A stretch of DNA of 64,000 bases from Streptomyces diacarni (lineage in GTDB: Bacteria > Actinomycetota > Actinomycetes > Streptomycetales > Streptomycetaceae): NCBI RefSeq assembly GCF_003323715.1, contig NZ_QOIN01000070.1, positions 62,001 to 126,000 of the forward strand, in the 5' to 3' direction. Shown in pieces: positions 50,734-59,994 of the stretch. How positions within the stretch are numbered: position 1 is the stretch's first letter; every line of letters starts with the position of its first letter. The position numbers were made by a program, and so were the translations under genes. The notes beneath the pieces are model-generated. The model was given only the letters and a program-made list of their open reading frames with translations. It was not told the DNA's origin and ran no database searches.

Positions 50734-52578
50734 TCAGGAGAGTGTAAGCGTGGGGGCGTACATGTCCATCCACAGCGCCAGGTCGAGGACGCGTTCGAGG
50801 CCGCGCCGGGAGGCCTGGGTGATCTGCGGGGTCTCGACCTTGACGGCTGACTCCAGCCAGTCCCTGCTGACCAGGTCGAAGACCTGGTGGGAAGGCTTGG
50901 CGAGCAGGTCCTTGACGTTCTCCTGGAGCGCCGTGTGGTACTTGGGGTCCTGCGTGGAGGGGTAGGGGCTCTTGACCCGGTCGTAGACCGAGCGCGGCAG
51001 CACGTCAGCGGTCGCCTCGCGCAGCAGGCTCTTCTCGCGTCCGTCGAACGACTTGAGGGACCAGGGCGTGTTGTAGACGTACTCGACCAGCCGGTGGTCG
51101 CAGAACGGGACGCGCACCTCCAGGCCGACGGCCATGCTGGCGCGGTCCTTGCGGTCCAGCAGGACGCGCACGAACCGGGTGAGGTGGAGGTAGCAGATCA
51201 CCCGCATCCGGTACTCGAAGTCGCTCTCCCCCTCCAGACGCTGGATGCCGGAGGTGGCCGTGGCGTAGCTGTCCCGGGTGTAGCCGGGCAGGTCCAGGGC
51301 ACGGCTCACCGAGCCGTTGAGGACGTTGTCGTCCTCGCCCATGGTCTGGGCGAACTGCACCAGCCACGGGAAGGTCTGCCCCTTGCGGGCGTCCTCGTCG
51401 AAGAAGTGCTTGTAGCCGCCGAAGACCTCGTCCGCCGACTCCCCGGACAGGGCCACCGTCGAATGCTGGCGGATGGCCTTGAAGAGCAGGTAGAGGGAGG
51501 CGTCCATGTCACCGAGTCCCGCGGGGAGGTCGCGGGCCCTGATGACACGCGAGCGCACCTCGGGGTCGGCCAGGTCGTCGGAGCTGAGGACGATGTCCTG
51601 GTGGTCGGTCGCGGAGGCGCGGGCCACGTCGTGGACGAACGGGGTGTCCGGGGTGCCGCGCAGTTCGTCGGCCACGAAGTTCTCGGCCTGGCCGACGAAG
51701 TCGACGGCGAAGCTGCGGACGGTCTCGCCGGTGCCGTCCCGCAGCTGGTTGGCCGCCAGCGCCGTCATGGCGGACGAGTCGAGCCCTCCGGACAGCAGGG
51801 TGCAGCGCGGCACGTCGGAGACGAGCTGGCGGCGCACGATGTCGTCCATCAGCTCGCGCACGTGCGCGATGGTCTCGTCCTTGCTGTCGGTGTGCGCCCG
51901 GGTCTCCAACGTCCAGTAGACGTGGGTGCGTATCCCGTTGGTGTCCACCGTCACGACGGTGCCGGGCTCGACCTCGCGCATCCCCTCCCACACCGCGTGC
52001 CCTGGGGTCTTGACGAAGGCGAACAGCTCGCGGAGCCCGTCGAGGGTGACCTCTCGGCGCGCCAGCGGGTTGGCCAGGATCGCCTTGGGTTCGGAGCCGA
52101 ACAGGACGCCGTCGGCGGTCTCGGCGTAGTAGAAGGGCTTGATGCCCATGCGGTCGCGCACCATGACGAGCTGCTTGGTGCGGCTGTCCCAGATGGCGAA
52201 GGCGTACATGCCGTTGAGACGCTCGGCCAGCGCCGGGCCCCACTCCAGGTAGGCGTGGAGGACGACCTCGGTGTCCGAGTCGGTGGTGAACCTGTGGCCG
52301 CGGCCGCTCAGTTCACGGCGCAGCTCGGTGTAGTTGTAGGTCTCCCCCGAGTAGACCATCGCGACGCTGCCCTCGGGCGTCTCGACCGTCATCGGCTGCG
52401 TGCCGCCCGGCAGGTCGATGATCGCGAGCCTGCGATGACCGAGCGCGGCGGGTCCTTCCGCCCAGATGCCGGTGTCGTCCGGACCGCGGCAGGACATGGT
52501 CTCCGTCATCGCGTCGACGGTCGCCCGCTCGGAGACCAGGTTCCTGTCGTAGGACACCCACCCGGTGATTCCGCACAT
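50734..52578 (-). CDS. asnB: Asparagine synthetase (glutamine-hydrolysing)
   Basis: The 614-residue enzyme converts aspartate to asparagine using glutamine and ATP. It starts MCGITGWV with the Cys2 nucleophile of the class II amidotransferase domain (residues 1-200; RGPDDTGIW, GHRRLAIIDL). The synthetase domain has the ATP pyrophosphatase loop LLSGGLDSSAMTALAA, then VALSGESADEVFGGY and RVPFCDHRLVEYVYNTP. ATG at 52578 is preceded by GGAGGAAA. Enzymes of this family also make amide bonds in natural-product clusters, but nothing nearby suggests that. A long AT-richer leader precedes it. Confidence 0.95.
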   Translation of the reverse strand: MCGITGWVSYDRNLVSERATVDAMTETMSCRGPDDTGIWAEGPAALGHRRLAIIDLPGGTQPMTVETPEGSVAMVYSGETYNYTELRRELSGRGHRFTTDSDTEVVLHAYLEWGPALAERLNGMYAFAIWDSRTKQLVMVRDRMGIKPFYYAETADGVLFGSEPKAILANPLARREVTLDGLRELFAFVKTPGHAVWEGMREVEPGTVVTVDTNGIRTHVYWTLETRAHTDSKDETIAHVRELMDDIVRRQLVSDVPRCTLLSGGLDSSAMTALAANQLRDGTGETVRSFAVDFVGQAENFVADELRGTPDTPFVHDVARASATDHQDIVLSSDDLADPEVRSRVIRARDLPAGLGDMDASLYLLFKAIRQHSTVALSGESADEVFGGYKHFFDEDARKGQTFPWLVQFAQTMGEDDNVLNGSVSRALDLPGYTRDSYATATSGIQRLEGESDFEYRMRVICYLHLTRFVRVLLDRKDRASMAVGLEVRVPFCDHRLVEYVYNTPWSLKSFDGREKSLLREATADVLPRSVYDRVKSPYPSTQDPKYHTALQENVKDLLAKPSHQVFDLVSRDWLESAVKVETPQITQASRRGLERVLDLALWMDMYAPTLTLS

Positions 52579-52996
52579 ATGTTTCCTCCGGCTTCCGACC
52601 TTCGGTGCGCGGCCGATTGCGTAAACCCCCCGTAGTAAAGGTTTCACCAAAGGTCATATGTATCGGCCACCTATATATCTGGCACTCTTTCACGCAACCG
52701 CTGCCTTCAAACAGGGCGAGCCGATCGGCACACATGAATCACGCCACATCCACAACCGTCATCCACCGAGGGAGGCGCACCCGCAGTCCGCGCGGCGACA
52801 CCCAGTCCGCGCCCCTCTCCGCCCACGCCAACCGCTACAGCGCCACATCCAGCAGCCGCGACGAACGAGCGCGATCGGTGGCCTGACGCAGAGCGCGCAG
52901 CACGGCGGGGTGGGGCTCGCAGCGCGTCGCCAACGGCCCTCCGCGAAGAGCGGGATGGCCCCGGAAGCCCGCACGCGCCTTGGCTAATCTGCACGG
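52579..52996. other. 418-bp divergent region with unusually AT-rich core
   Basis: Bases 52630-52700 are markedly AT-rich for this genome (CATATG, TATATAT and TTTCACC runs). They probably contain the asparagine synthetase promoter; on the minus strand TTGCGT (52697-52692) and TATATA (52677-52672) are candidate elements, though their 14-base spacing is short. The right part, towards the AfsR-like gene, is GC-rich without a credible gene. Confidence 0.5.
52985..52996 (+). promoter_or_regulatory. Leaderless-type -10 element of AfsR-like gene
   Basis: TAATCT (52985-52990) stands six bases before the GTG at 52997 and there is no ribosome-binding site. Confidence 0.45.
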
Positions 52997-55900
52997 GTGA
53001 CCACCGACCTGACCCTGCTGCCGCGCGTCGCCTACCGCGGGCAGGAGATCACCGCACCCCGGCTCCGCGGCCTGCTCGCCCTCCTCGCGGGCGACCTGCG
53101 CGCGGGGTGCAGCACCGAGCGGCTGGTGGCCGGGCTGTGGCCCGACGCGCTGCCGGAGCGGCCGGGAAAGGCGGTACAGGTCCTGGTGTCCAGGGCGCGC
53201 GCCCAGCTGGGCGCCGACGTCCTCGTCAGCACGCCGACCGGATACCGCCTCGCACTGGCCGAGGACCAGGTCGACAGCTGTGCGCTGTTGTCGCACGCCG
53301 CCGCGAGCGCGGAGCGGGCCGGAGCGGGGAACCACGCGGGAGCGCTGGCCGCGGCCGAGGCCGGACTCGCGCTGTGGGAGGGCACCGAGGCCGGCGCGGG
53401 GCCCACGGACGACCCGGTGGCCGCGCTGCGCGGCGAGCTGGCCCTGGCGCACGGCGCGCTCCTGCGTGCCAGGGCGCTCGCGCTCGCCGGGCTGGGCCGC
53501 CACGTGGAGGCCACCGGGCCGCTGGCCGCGGCCGCCGCGGCGCACCCGCACGACGAGGAGGTGCTCGCCGCGCTGCTGCGCGCCGAGGCTCGGACAGCGG
53601 GCCCGTCCGCGGCGCTGACACGGTACGAGGCCTACCGCCGCCGGCTGCGCGAGGGCCTGGGCACGGACCCCGGGGCCGGGCTCAGAGCCGTACAGCAGGA
53701 ACTCCTGTGCGGCGAGGCGCCCGTGGTCAGGCACGGCGTGCCGCACGAACCCAACCCGCTCCTCGGCCGGGAGGCGGACATCGCGGCGGTGGAAGCGCTT
53801 TCGCGCGCCTCCCGTGCCGTCACCGTCGTCGGCCCCGGCGGCCTCGGCAAGACCCGGCTCGCACACGCCGTCAGCCGCCGGGCCGCACAGGCCGTGGTGT
53901 ACTTCGTGCCGCTCGCCGGCGTGACCGTCGACGAGGACGTGGCCGCGGAGGTGGCCTCCGCGCTGGGCGCGGGAGAGGGGCGGCACGGCGCCATGAGCGG
54001 CCACCTGACGGCCGACCCGGTCTCCGGCATCCTCGGCGTACTCGGCCCGGGGCCCGCGCTGCTCGTGCTCGACAACTGCGAACAGGTCGTGCGGGGCGCC
54101 GCAGCGCTCGTGCGGGCCCTGGTCTCCTCCTCGGAGGAGCTGCGGGTGCTCGCCACCAGCCGGGCCCCGCTGGACCTCACCTCCGAAGCGGTGTACACCC
54201 TGCCGGAGCTCGGCCTGGACACCTGCGTCGAGCTGTTCACGCAGCGGGCCAGGGCCGCGCGGCCCGGCGTGCGGCTGCCGCCGGACACGGTGGCCGGACT
54301 CTGCCGCCACCTCGACGGGCTGCCGCTCGCCGTGGAGCTGGCGGCGGCCCGGGTGCGGGTGCTGTCCGTGCCGCAGATCGCCCGCCGCCTCGGCGACCGG
54401 TTCGCGCTGCTACGCGGCGGGGCACGGGACGCGCCGGAGCGCCACCGCACGCTGCACGCGGTCGTGGAATGGAGCTGGAACCTGCTCGCGCCCGACGCCC
54501 GGGCGGCGCTGCGCACGCTCTCCGTCTTCCCCGGCGGGTTCCTCGGCGAAGCGGCGGAAGCGGTGCTCGGCGAGGACGCGCTTCCCCTGCTGGAGCAGTT
54601 GGCCGACCAGTCGCTGCTGACCGTCCTCGACACCCCGGCCGGTGCGCGGTTCGGCATGCTGGAGACGGTACGGGAGTTCAGCGCGGCCCGGCGCGCCGAG
54701 GCGGGTGAGGACGAGGAGGCCGTCGACCGGTTCCTCACCTGGGCGCGGGACTTCGGGGTCGCCCACCACGACGTGCTCTTCGGCTCAGGGCCCGTTCCGC
54801 TCTCCGGGCCTCCCCTCGGGGCTCCTGCGGGGAGGAGCCCTCATCGTGGGGAGGATCCGATCGCCGCCTGGGAGCGGATCAAGGCCGAGCAGGACAACCT
54901 CGCAGCGGCCCTACGACACGCCCTCGCCCGCACGGACGGCCCCGCCCTCGCCGCGCTCACCGCCGTCCTCGCCAGTCTGTGGTCCACCGACACCAACTTC
55001 CCCCGTCTCGCCGCGCTCGCCTCGGACACCGGACCGCCGCTGTCGCACTACCGGCCCGCACCCGAGTACGTCGAAGTCGCCCGTGCGGCCGCGGTGTTGT
55101 GCACGACGGGCCTGTTCATGGGATACGGGCCGCCACCCGCACGCCAGCTCGTCGCACTGCGGCGGCTGCCCCCGGCGGCGCCCGACACGCTGCTGCGGGC
55201 GGCCGGGGCAGTGCTGAGCGCGGTCCCGGAGATGCTCCCTCCCCACTACGAGGTGCTGCGCGAACTGTGCGACAGCGAGCAGCCCTTGATCGCCGGCGTC
55301 GCCGAGTGCATCGCCTCCTACGCCTGGGAGTTCGAGCACCAGATCGACCGCGCGCTCGCCTCCGCCCGCCGGATGATCACCACGCTGGCTCCGTACGACA
55401 ACCCGTCCGTGCTGCTCACCGGGCACGCCAGGCTGAGCGAGCTGTGCCTGCGCACCGGACAGGGCGATGCGGCGTACGCGCACCTCACCGCGGTGCTCGA
55501 AGTGCTGCCGCGGCTCAACGACGGGCGCGACTACCTCTTCATCCGCTCGTCCCTCGTCCTGGCCTGCCTCCAGCGCGGCGACCCCGACGAGGCCGAGTAC
55601 TGGCTGCGCCAGGCGGCCGGCGACGCCCCTGCGCAGCAGGACGCCTTCTACATGCCCGACTTCGGCGGGCGCGCCGAGATCGCGCTGGCCCGCGGGCAGA
55701 CGGAGGCCGGACTCGGCATGTGGCGGGGCGCGGTGGAACGGCTGTGCGCGGCCGGCCCGACGCAGGGCGGTGACTTCTGGCTCGACCCGTGGGCGTTCCA
55801 GGTCCAGTCGGCGGCCGTGGCGGCGCACGCGTACGCCGGCCGCCTCGACCTGGTCGCCGAGCCCGTCGACCGGCTGTGGCGGGGACTGCGGACCCTGCTC

Positions 55901-56233
55901 TCCCGCCCCTCCGGCTCCCCCATGGAACTCCTCGTGTGGGGGACGGTGCTGCACGTCCTCGGCCTGGCGGAACTCGCCCCCGGCGGCGCGCGGGGAGGCA
56001 CGGGGGCGGGTGCGGGTGCCCGCGCCGACGCCGACGCCGTACGGATGATCGCGCTGGCCGAACGGGTCGGGGTGGCACGCGAGTTCCAGCCGACGATGTC
56101 GGCGGACCGCGCCCGGAAGGCGGCCGAGAACGCCGACAGGGCGGCGTACGCCGACGCGGTGTCGGAGTACGCCGCCCTGGAGCGGGACGCACTGCGGGAG
56201 GCGGTCCGCGCTCTCATCCCCGTTCGCGGTTGA
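52997..56233 (+). CDS. AfsR-like SARP/BTAD regulator with NB-ARC ATPase and helical repeats
   Basis: The 1078-residue protein starts with a winged helix (about 1-80; RLRGLLALLAGDLRAGCSTERLVAGLWPDALPERPGKAVQVLVSRARAQLG). A BTAD domain follows (about 85-235; ...EALTRYEAYRRRLREGLGTDPG-type end). An NB-ARC-like ATPase has Walker A VVGPGGLGKTRLA (about 279) and LLVLDNCEQV. It ends with a long TPR-like C-terminus. Such proteins activate secondary-metabolite or export genes by binding 11-base-period repeats. The convergent exporter operon has exactly such repeats in its promoter. The gene overlaps the exporter permease end by 20 bases. Confidence 0.9.
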   Translation: MTTDLTLLPRVAYRGQEITAPRLRGLLALLAGDLRAGCSTERLVAGLWPDALPERPGKAVQVLVSRARAQLGADVLVSTPTGYRLALAEDQVDSCALLSHAAASAERAGAGNHAGALAAAEAGLALWEGTEAGAGPTDDPVAALRGELALAHGALLRARALALAGLGRHVEATGPLAAAAAAHPHDEEVLAALLRAEARTAGPSAALTRYEAYRRRLREGLGTDPGAGLRAVQQELLCGEAPVVRHGVPHEPNPLLGREADIAAVEALSRASRAVTVVGPGGLGKTRLAHAVSRRAAQAVVYFVPLAGVTVDEDVAAEVASALGAGEGRHGAMSGHLTADPVSGILGVLGPGPALLVLDNCEQVVRGAAALVRALVSSSEELRVLATSRAPLDLTSEAVYTLPELGLDTCVELFTQRARAARPGVRLPPDTVAGLCRHLDGLPLAVELAAARVRVLSVPQIARRLGDRFALLRGGARDAPERHRTLHAVVEWSWNLLAPDARAALRTLSVFPGGFLGEAAEAVLGEDALPLLEQLADQSLLTVLDTPAGARFGMLETVREFSAARRAEAGEDEEAVDRFLTWARDFGVAHHDVLFGSGPVPLSGPPLGAPAGRSPHRGEDPIAAWERIKAEQDNLAAALRHALARTDGPALAALTAVLASLWSTDTNFPRLAALASDTGPPLSHYRPAPEYVEVARAAAVLCTTGLFMGYGPPPARQLVALRRLPPAAPDTLLRAAGAVLSAVPEMLPPHYEVLRELCDSEQPLIAGVAECIASYAWEFEHQIDRALASARRMITTLAPYDNPSVLLTGHARLSELCLRTGQGDAAYAHLTAVLEVLPRLNDGRDYLFIRSSLVLACLQRGDPDEAEYWLRQAAGDAPAQQDAFYMPDFGGRAEIALARGQTEAGLGMWRGAVERLCAAGPTQGGDFWLDPWAFQVQSAAVAAHAYAGRLDLVAEPVDRLWRGLRTLLSRPSGSPMELLVWGTVLHVLGLAELAPGGARGGTGAGAGARADADAVRMIALAERVGVAREFQPTMSADRARKAAENADRAAYADAVSEYAALERDALREAVRALIPVRG

Positions 56234-57005
56234 ACAGCGCCGTCGACCAGAAGTAGCCGAGCACGGCGAGCGCCAGGCACCACGAGGCCGCGAGCCACCC
56301 GTCGTCACCGATCCGGGTGCCGAGCAGCAGTCCGCGCAGCGTCTCGATGGCGGGCGTGAAGGGCTGGTACTCGGCGACCGGCCGGAACCAGCCCGGCATC
56401 GTCTCAGCCGGGATGAACGCACTCGAGATGAGCGGGAGGAGGATCAGTGGCATGGCCATGTTGCTGGCGGCCTCGGCGTTCGGACTGGCCAGACCCATGC
56501 CGACGGCGATCCAGGTGAGCGCCGTGGCGAAGAGCACCACCAGCCCTGCCGCGGCCAGCCACTCCAGAGCCGAGGCGTCCGTGGAACGGAACCCGATGGC
56601 CACGGCGATGGCGGCGACGAGGACGACGCTCATGACCGACTGGAGCACACTGCCGACGACGTGCCCGATGAGCACCGAGCCGCGATGGATCGCCAGCGTA
56701 CGGAAGCGGGCCACGATGCCCTCGGTCATGTCGGTCGCGACGGACACCGCGGCGCCGACGACGGTGCCGCCGATGGTCATCAGCAGGATGCCCGGGACGA
56801 TGTAGGCGAGGTAAGCGGAGCGGTCCGCTCCCCCTCCACCGATGCCCGCGCTCAGCACGTCGCCGAAGACGTAGACGAACAGCAGGAGCAGCATGATCGG
56901 TGTGAGCAGGAGGTTGAGGGTGAGGGAGGGGTAGCGGCGGGCGTGCAGCAGGTTGCGGCGCAGCATCGTGTACGCGTCGCGTGCGGCAAGGGCCAGGGCA
57001 CTCAT
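56214..57005 (-). CDS. ABC-2-type drug exporter permease (DrrB-like)
   Basis: The 263-residue protein has six hydrophobic segments and the ABC-2/DrrB layout: NLLLTPIMLLLLFVYVFGDV near the start, IVPGILLMTIGGTVVGAAVSVATDMTEGIVARFRTLAIHRGSVLIGHV in the middle, and IPAETMPGWFRPVAEYQPFTPAIETLRGLLLG at the end. It forms the membrane half of an exporter for hydrophobic drugs or lipids with the ATPase encoded just upstream. Its ATG overlaps the ATPase stop (ATGA, 57002-57005), so the two are translationally coupled. Confidence 0.95.
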   Translation of the reverse strand: MSALALAARDAYTMLRRNLLHARRYPSLTLNLLLTPIMLLLLFVYVFGDVLSAGIGGGGADRSAYLAYIVPGILLMTIGGTVVGAAVSVATDMTEGIVARFRTLAIHRGSVLIGHVVGSVLQSVMSVVLVAAIAVAIGFRSTDASALEWLAAAGLVVLFATALTWIAVGMGLASPNAEAASNMAMPLILLPLISSAFIPAETMPGWFRPVAEYQPFTPAIETLRGLLLGTRIGDDGWLAASWCLALAVLGYFWSTALFNRERG

Positions 57006-57979
57006 CGGGCTGCCTCCGTGGAGCGTGCGGGCTGGACGAGCCGGGTGCTGTCGCCGGTGAGGGCGAAGAAGACGTCGTCGAGGTCGGGGGTGTGCACGGT
57101 CAGCTCGTCCGCCTCGATACCGGCCGCCTCCAGCCGCTCCAGCAGGGAGCGCAGGGCGCGCTGGCTGCCGTCACTGGGAATCCGCAGCGACAGGCCCTCG
57201 CCGTCGGCAGCGGCCCCGCCCAGGACTGCGGCGGCATCCTGGTAGGCGGCCTGATCGGTGAACCGCAGCCGCACGTGCCCACCCGGGACGAGCCGTTTGA
57301 GCTCCTCGGCGCTTCCCTCGGCGGTGATCCGTCCGTCGTCGAGGACCGCGATGCGGTCGGCGAGGTCGTCGGCCTCGTCCAGATACTGGGTGGTGAGGAA
57401 GACGGTGACGCCCTCGCCCACCAGATCGCGGATGAGGCCCCACACGGCGTGGCGGGAGCGCGGGTCCAGGCCGGTGGTCGGCTCGTCGAGGAAGATGATC
57501 CGGGGCCTGCCGACCAGCGTCATCGCGAGGTCCAGGCGCCGCTTCATGCCCCCCGAGTAGGTGGCCGCGGGCTTCCGTGCGGCCTCGGCCAGAGCGAACC
57601 GCTCCAGCAGTTCGGCGGCCACCCGCCGCCCCTCGCGCCGGGGCAGGTGGTGCAGGTCCGCCATGAGCAGCATGTTCTCCTCACCCGTGAGCAACCCGTC
57701 CACGGCGGAGAACTGTCCGGTCACCCCGATCGCGGCGCGCACCGCCTGCGCGTCCGCCGCGACATCGTGCCCCGCCACGCTGGCCCGGCCGCCGTCCGCG
57801 GCGACGAGCGTGGAGAGGATCTTCACGGCGGTGGTCTTGCCCGCGCCGTTCGGGCCGAGCAGGGAGAAGACCGTGCCCTGCGGCACCCGCAGGTCGATGC
57901 CGTCGAGGACCTTCTTCTCGCCGAAGGACTTGCGCAGCCCGCTGGCTGCGATGGCGCATTGACGCGCTGCCGTTGTCAT
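57002..57979 (-). CDS. ABC exporter ATP-binding protein (DrrA-like)
   Basis: The 325-residue ATPase has Walker A GPNGAGKTTAVKIL, the signature SGGMKRRLDLAMTLVG, Walker B RIIFLDEPTTGLDPRSR and a H-loop region FLTTQYLDEADDLADR. The C-terminal 90 residues are the DrrA-type regulatory tail. It powers the adjacent permease in probable self-resistance or export. The ATG at 57979 lacks a good ribosome site but lies seven bases after CAGGCT, consistent with a leaderless message from the repeat-bearing promoter. Confidence 0.95.
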   Translation of the reverse strand: MTTAARQCAIAASGLRKSFGEKKVLDGIDLRVPQGTVFSLLGPNGAGKTTAVKILSTLVAADGGRASVAGHDVAADAQAVRAAIGVTGQFSAVDGLLTGEENMLLMADLHHLPRREGRRVAAELLERFALAEAARKPAATYSGGMKRRLDLAMTLVGRPRIIFLDEPTTGLDPRSRHAVWGLIRDLVGEGVTVFLTTQYLDEADDLADRIAVLDDGRITAEGSAEELKRLVPGGHVRLRFTDQAAYQDAAAVLGGAAADGEGLSLRIPSDGSQRALRSLLERLEAAGIEADELTVHTPDLDDVFFALTGDSTRLVQPARSTEAAR

Positions 57980-57986
57980 GCGGCAC

Positions 57987-58030
57987 AGCCTGCGACGAGA
58001 CGGGTTCAGCGCGGTTTCAACCCGGTTTCA
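57987..58030 (-). promoter_or_regulatory. SARP-type activator site and -10 element of exporter operon
   Basis: On the minus strand TGAAACC (58030-58024), TGAAACC (58019-58013) and TGAACCC (58008-58002) recur exactly every 11 bases. Nine bases later comes CAGGCT (57992-57987), then seven bases and the ATG of the ATPase gene. Three helically phased heptamers just before a -10 box are the hallmark of SARP activator sites. Confidence 0.65.
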
Positions 58031-58070
58031 GCGCCTTGCGCCCTGCGGCCGCCGGCCGCAGGGCGATCCC

Positions 58071-59180
58071 TCAGCGGCCCATCTCCTCGCGCAGCGCGGC
58101 GACGAAGCCGTCCACGTCCTGCTCGCTGGTGTCGAAGGAGCACATCCAGCGCACGTCGCCGGCCGGCTCGTCCCAGAAGTAGAAGCGGTACCGCTTCTGG
58201 AGGCGTTCGCTGACGTCGTGCGGAAGGCGGGCGAAGACGGCGTTGGCCTGCACGGGGTAGAGGATCTCCACACCCGCCACGCCCCTGACGCCCTCGGCCA
58301 GCCGCTGCGCCATCGCATTGGAGTGGCGCGCGTTGCGCAGCCACAGGTCACCCGCCAGCAGCGCCTCCAGCTGCACCGAGATGAAGCGCATCTTGGAGGC
58401 GAGCTGCATCGACAGCTTGCGCAGGTGCTTCATGTGGCGCACCGCGTCGGGGTTGAGGACGACGACGGCCTCGCCGAAGAGCATGCCGTTCTTGGTGCCC
58501 CCGCAGGAGAGGATGTCGACCCCTGCCGCGTTGGTGAAGGCGCGCATGGGCACGTCCAGCGCGGCCGCCGCGTTGGCGATGCGGGCGCCGTCCAGGTGGA
58601 CGAGCATGCCGCGCTCGTGCGCGTGGTCGCACAGCGCGCGTATCTCCTCCACCGTGTAGAGCGTGCCCAGCTCGGTGTTCTGGGCGAGCGAGACGACCTG
58701 CGGCATGGCCCGGTGCTCGTCGTCCCAGCCGAACGCCTCCCGGTCGATCAGCTCGGGGGTGAGCTTGCCGTCCGGGGTGGGGACGGTCAGCAGCTTCAAC
58801 CCGCCGACCCGCTCGGGGGCGCCGCACTCGTCGACGTGGATGTGTGCGGTGTCGGCACAGATCACCGCGCCCCAGCGGTCGGTCAGCGCCTGGAGCGCGA
58901 CGACGTTGGCTCCGGTCCCGTTGAAGACCGGGAACGCCTCGGCGCGGCGCCCGAAGTGGCTGCGGACGACGTCCTGCAGGTGCGCGGTGTAGTCGTCCGC
59001 TCCGTAGGCCGACTGGTGGCCGCCGTTGGCGAGCGCCAGTGCCGCCAGGATCTCCGGGTGCACGCCCGCGTAGTTGTCGCTGGCGAAACCACGGACCTGA
59101 GGGTCATGGCGGCGTCTGGCGTCGGTGGCCGGCTGCGCCGGGGACCGGTCGGGACGGTTCAGGTGTGGGGCGTCAGCCAC
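58071..59180 (-). CDS. ltaE: Low-specificity L-threonine aldolase
   Basis: The 369-residue PLP enzyme cleaves threonine or allo-threonine to glycine and acetaldehyde. It has the N-terminal block FASDNYAGVHPEILAAL, then NGTGANVVALQAL, HIHVDECGAPE, HLDGARIANAAAAL and the PLP lysine in SCGGTKNGML. The GTG start at 59180 lies within the preceding SDR gene (22-base overlap), indicating translational coupling in the DUF6421-SDR-aldolase operon. Acetaldehyde from it could be a substrate for the aldehyde dehydrogenase elsewhere in the window, but this is speculative. Confidence 0.92.
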   Translation of the reverse strand: MADAPHLNRPDRSPAQPATDARRRHDPQVRGFASDNYAGVHPEILAALALANGGHQSAYGADDYTAHLQDVVRSHFGRRAEAFPVFNGTGANVVALQALTDRWGAVICADTAHIHVDECGAPERVGGLKLLTVPTPDGKLTPELIDREAFGWDDEHRAMPQVVSLAQNTELGTLYTVEEIRALCDHAHERGMLVHLDGARIANAAAALDVPMRAFTNAAGVDILSCGGTKNGMLFGEAVVVLNPDAVRHMKHLRKLSMQLASKMRFISVQLEALLAGDLWLRNARHSNAMAQRLAEGVRGVAGVEILYPVQANAVFARLPHDVSERLQKRYRFYFWDEPAGDVRWMCSFDTSEQDVDGFVAALREEMGR

Positions 59181-59941
59181 AGGCGGGTTCCGTTCAGCTC
59201 TTCGGCGGGCTTGGTCCAGGTGTCGGCGACGGCCTTGGCGAGGTCGCCCACGTCCGTGAAACCCGCGAACTTCGCGTTCGGCCGGTCGGCCCGCATCTGG
59301 TCGTTCACCAGCGCCTTCACCACCAGGATGGCAGCGGCCGCCGGCGGCGGGCTCTCGCCCCCCGCCTTCCGGAAGGCGTCACCGAGCGCGAGCGTCCACG
59401 CCTCGGCTGCCGCCTTGGACGCGGCGTAGGCGGCGTTGCCCGCCGTGGGCTTGCCCGCACCGAGCGCGCTGACCAGCAGGAACCGGCCGTCGCCCGCACG
59501 CTTGAGCGGGGCCTCGAAGGCGAGCGAGGTGTGCTGGAGGGTGCGGATGAGGAGGCTGTGCAGGGTGTCCCAGTCGGCCAGGTCCGTCTCCGCGAACGAG
59601 GACGAGCCGCGCCAGCCGCCCACCAGGTGCACGAGACCGTCGACGCGGCCGTACTCCTTCTCCGTCTTCGCGGCCCAGGCGCGGGTCTCCGCGAGGTCGA
59701 GCAGGTCCACGGTGTCCCCCGTGACCGTCGCTCCCCCGTGGGCGAACCTGGCGGCGTCCACGGCCTGCGCCAGACGTCCGGCGTCCGCGTCGCAGCCCAC
59801 GACCGTCGCGCCCTCTTCCGCGAGCCGCAACAGCGTGGCCTGTCCCGCGGGCCCCGCCGCTCCGGCGACCGCGATCACCCGGCCCTGGAGCCCGCCCTCT
59901 CCGTTGCCCTCGTAGCCGCGCCGTGTCGTCTCGTCCGTCAT
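59159..59941 (-). CDS. Short-chain dehydrogenase/reductase family protein
   Basis: The 260-residue protein has an SDR-like cofactor region GRVIAVAGAAGPAGQATLLRLAEEGATVVGCDAD. It retains the active-site pattern with Ser in LLVSALGAG and YAASKAAAEAWTLAL (YxxxK). The glycine motif AGAAGPAGQ departs slightly from the classical TGxxxGxG, so cofactor preference is uncertain. ATG at 59941 follows GAGGAGG. It is the second gene of a conserved-looking three-gene operon between DUF6421 and threonine aldolase. Confidence 0.9.
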   Translation of the reverse strand: MTDETTRRGYEGNGEGGLQGRVIAVAGAAGPAGQATLLRLAEEGATVVGCDADAGRLAQAVDAARFAHGGATVTGDTVDLLDLAETRAWAAKTEKEYGRVDGLVHLVGGWRGSSSFAETDLADWDTLHSLLIRTLQHTSLAFEAPLKRAGDGRFLLVSALGAGKPTAGNAAYAASKAAAEAWTLALGDAFRKAGGESPPPAAAAILVVKALVNDQMRADRPNAKFAGFTDVGDLAKAVADTWTKPAEELNGTRLWLTPHT

Positions 59942-59994
59942 CTCCGTCGCCTCCTCGCGTTCCCGACCTGCCGCCGCACCGCCCGGTCCACCGC

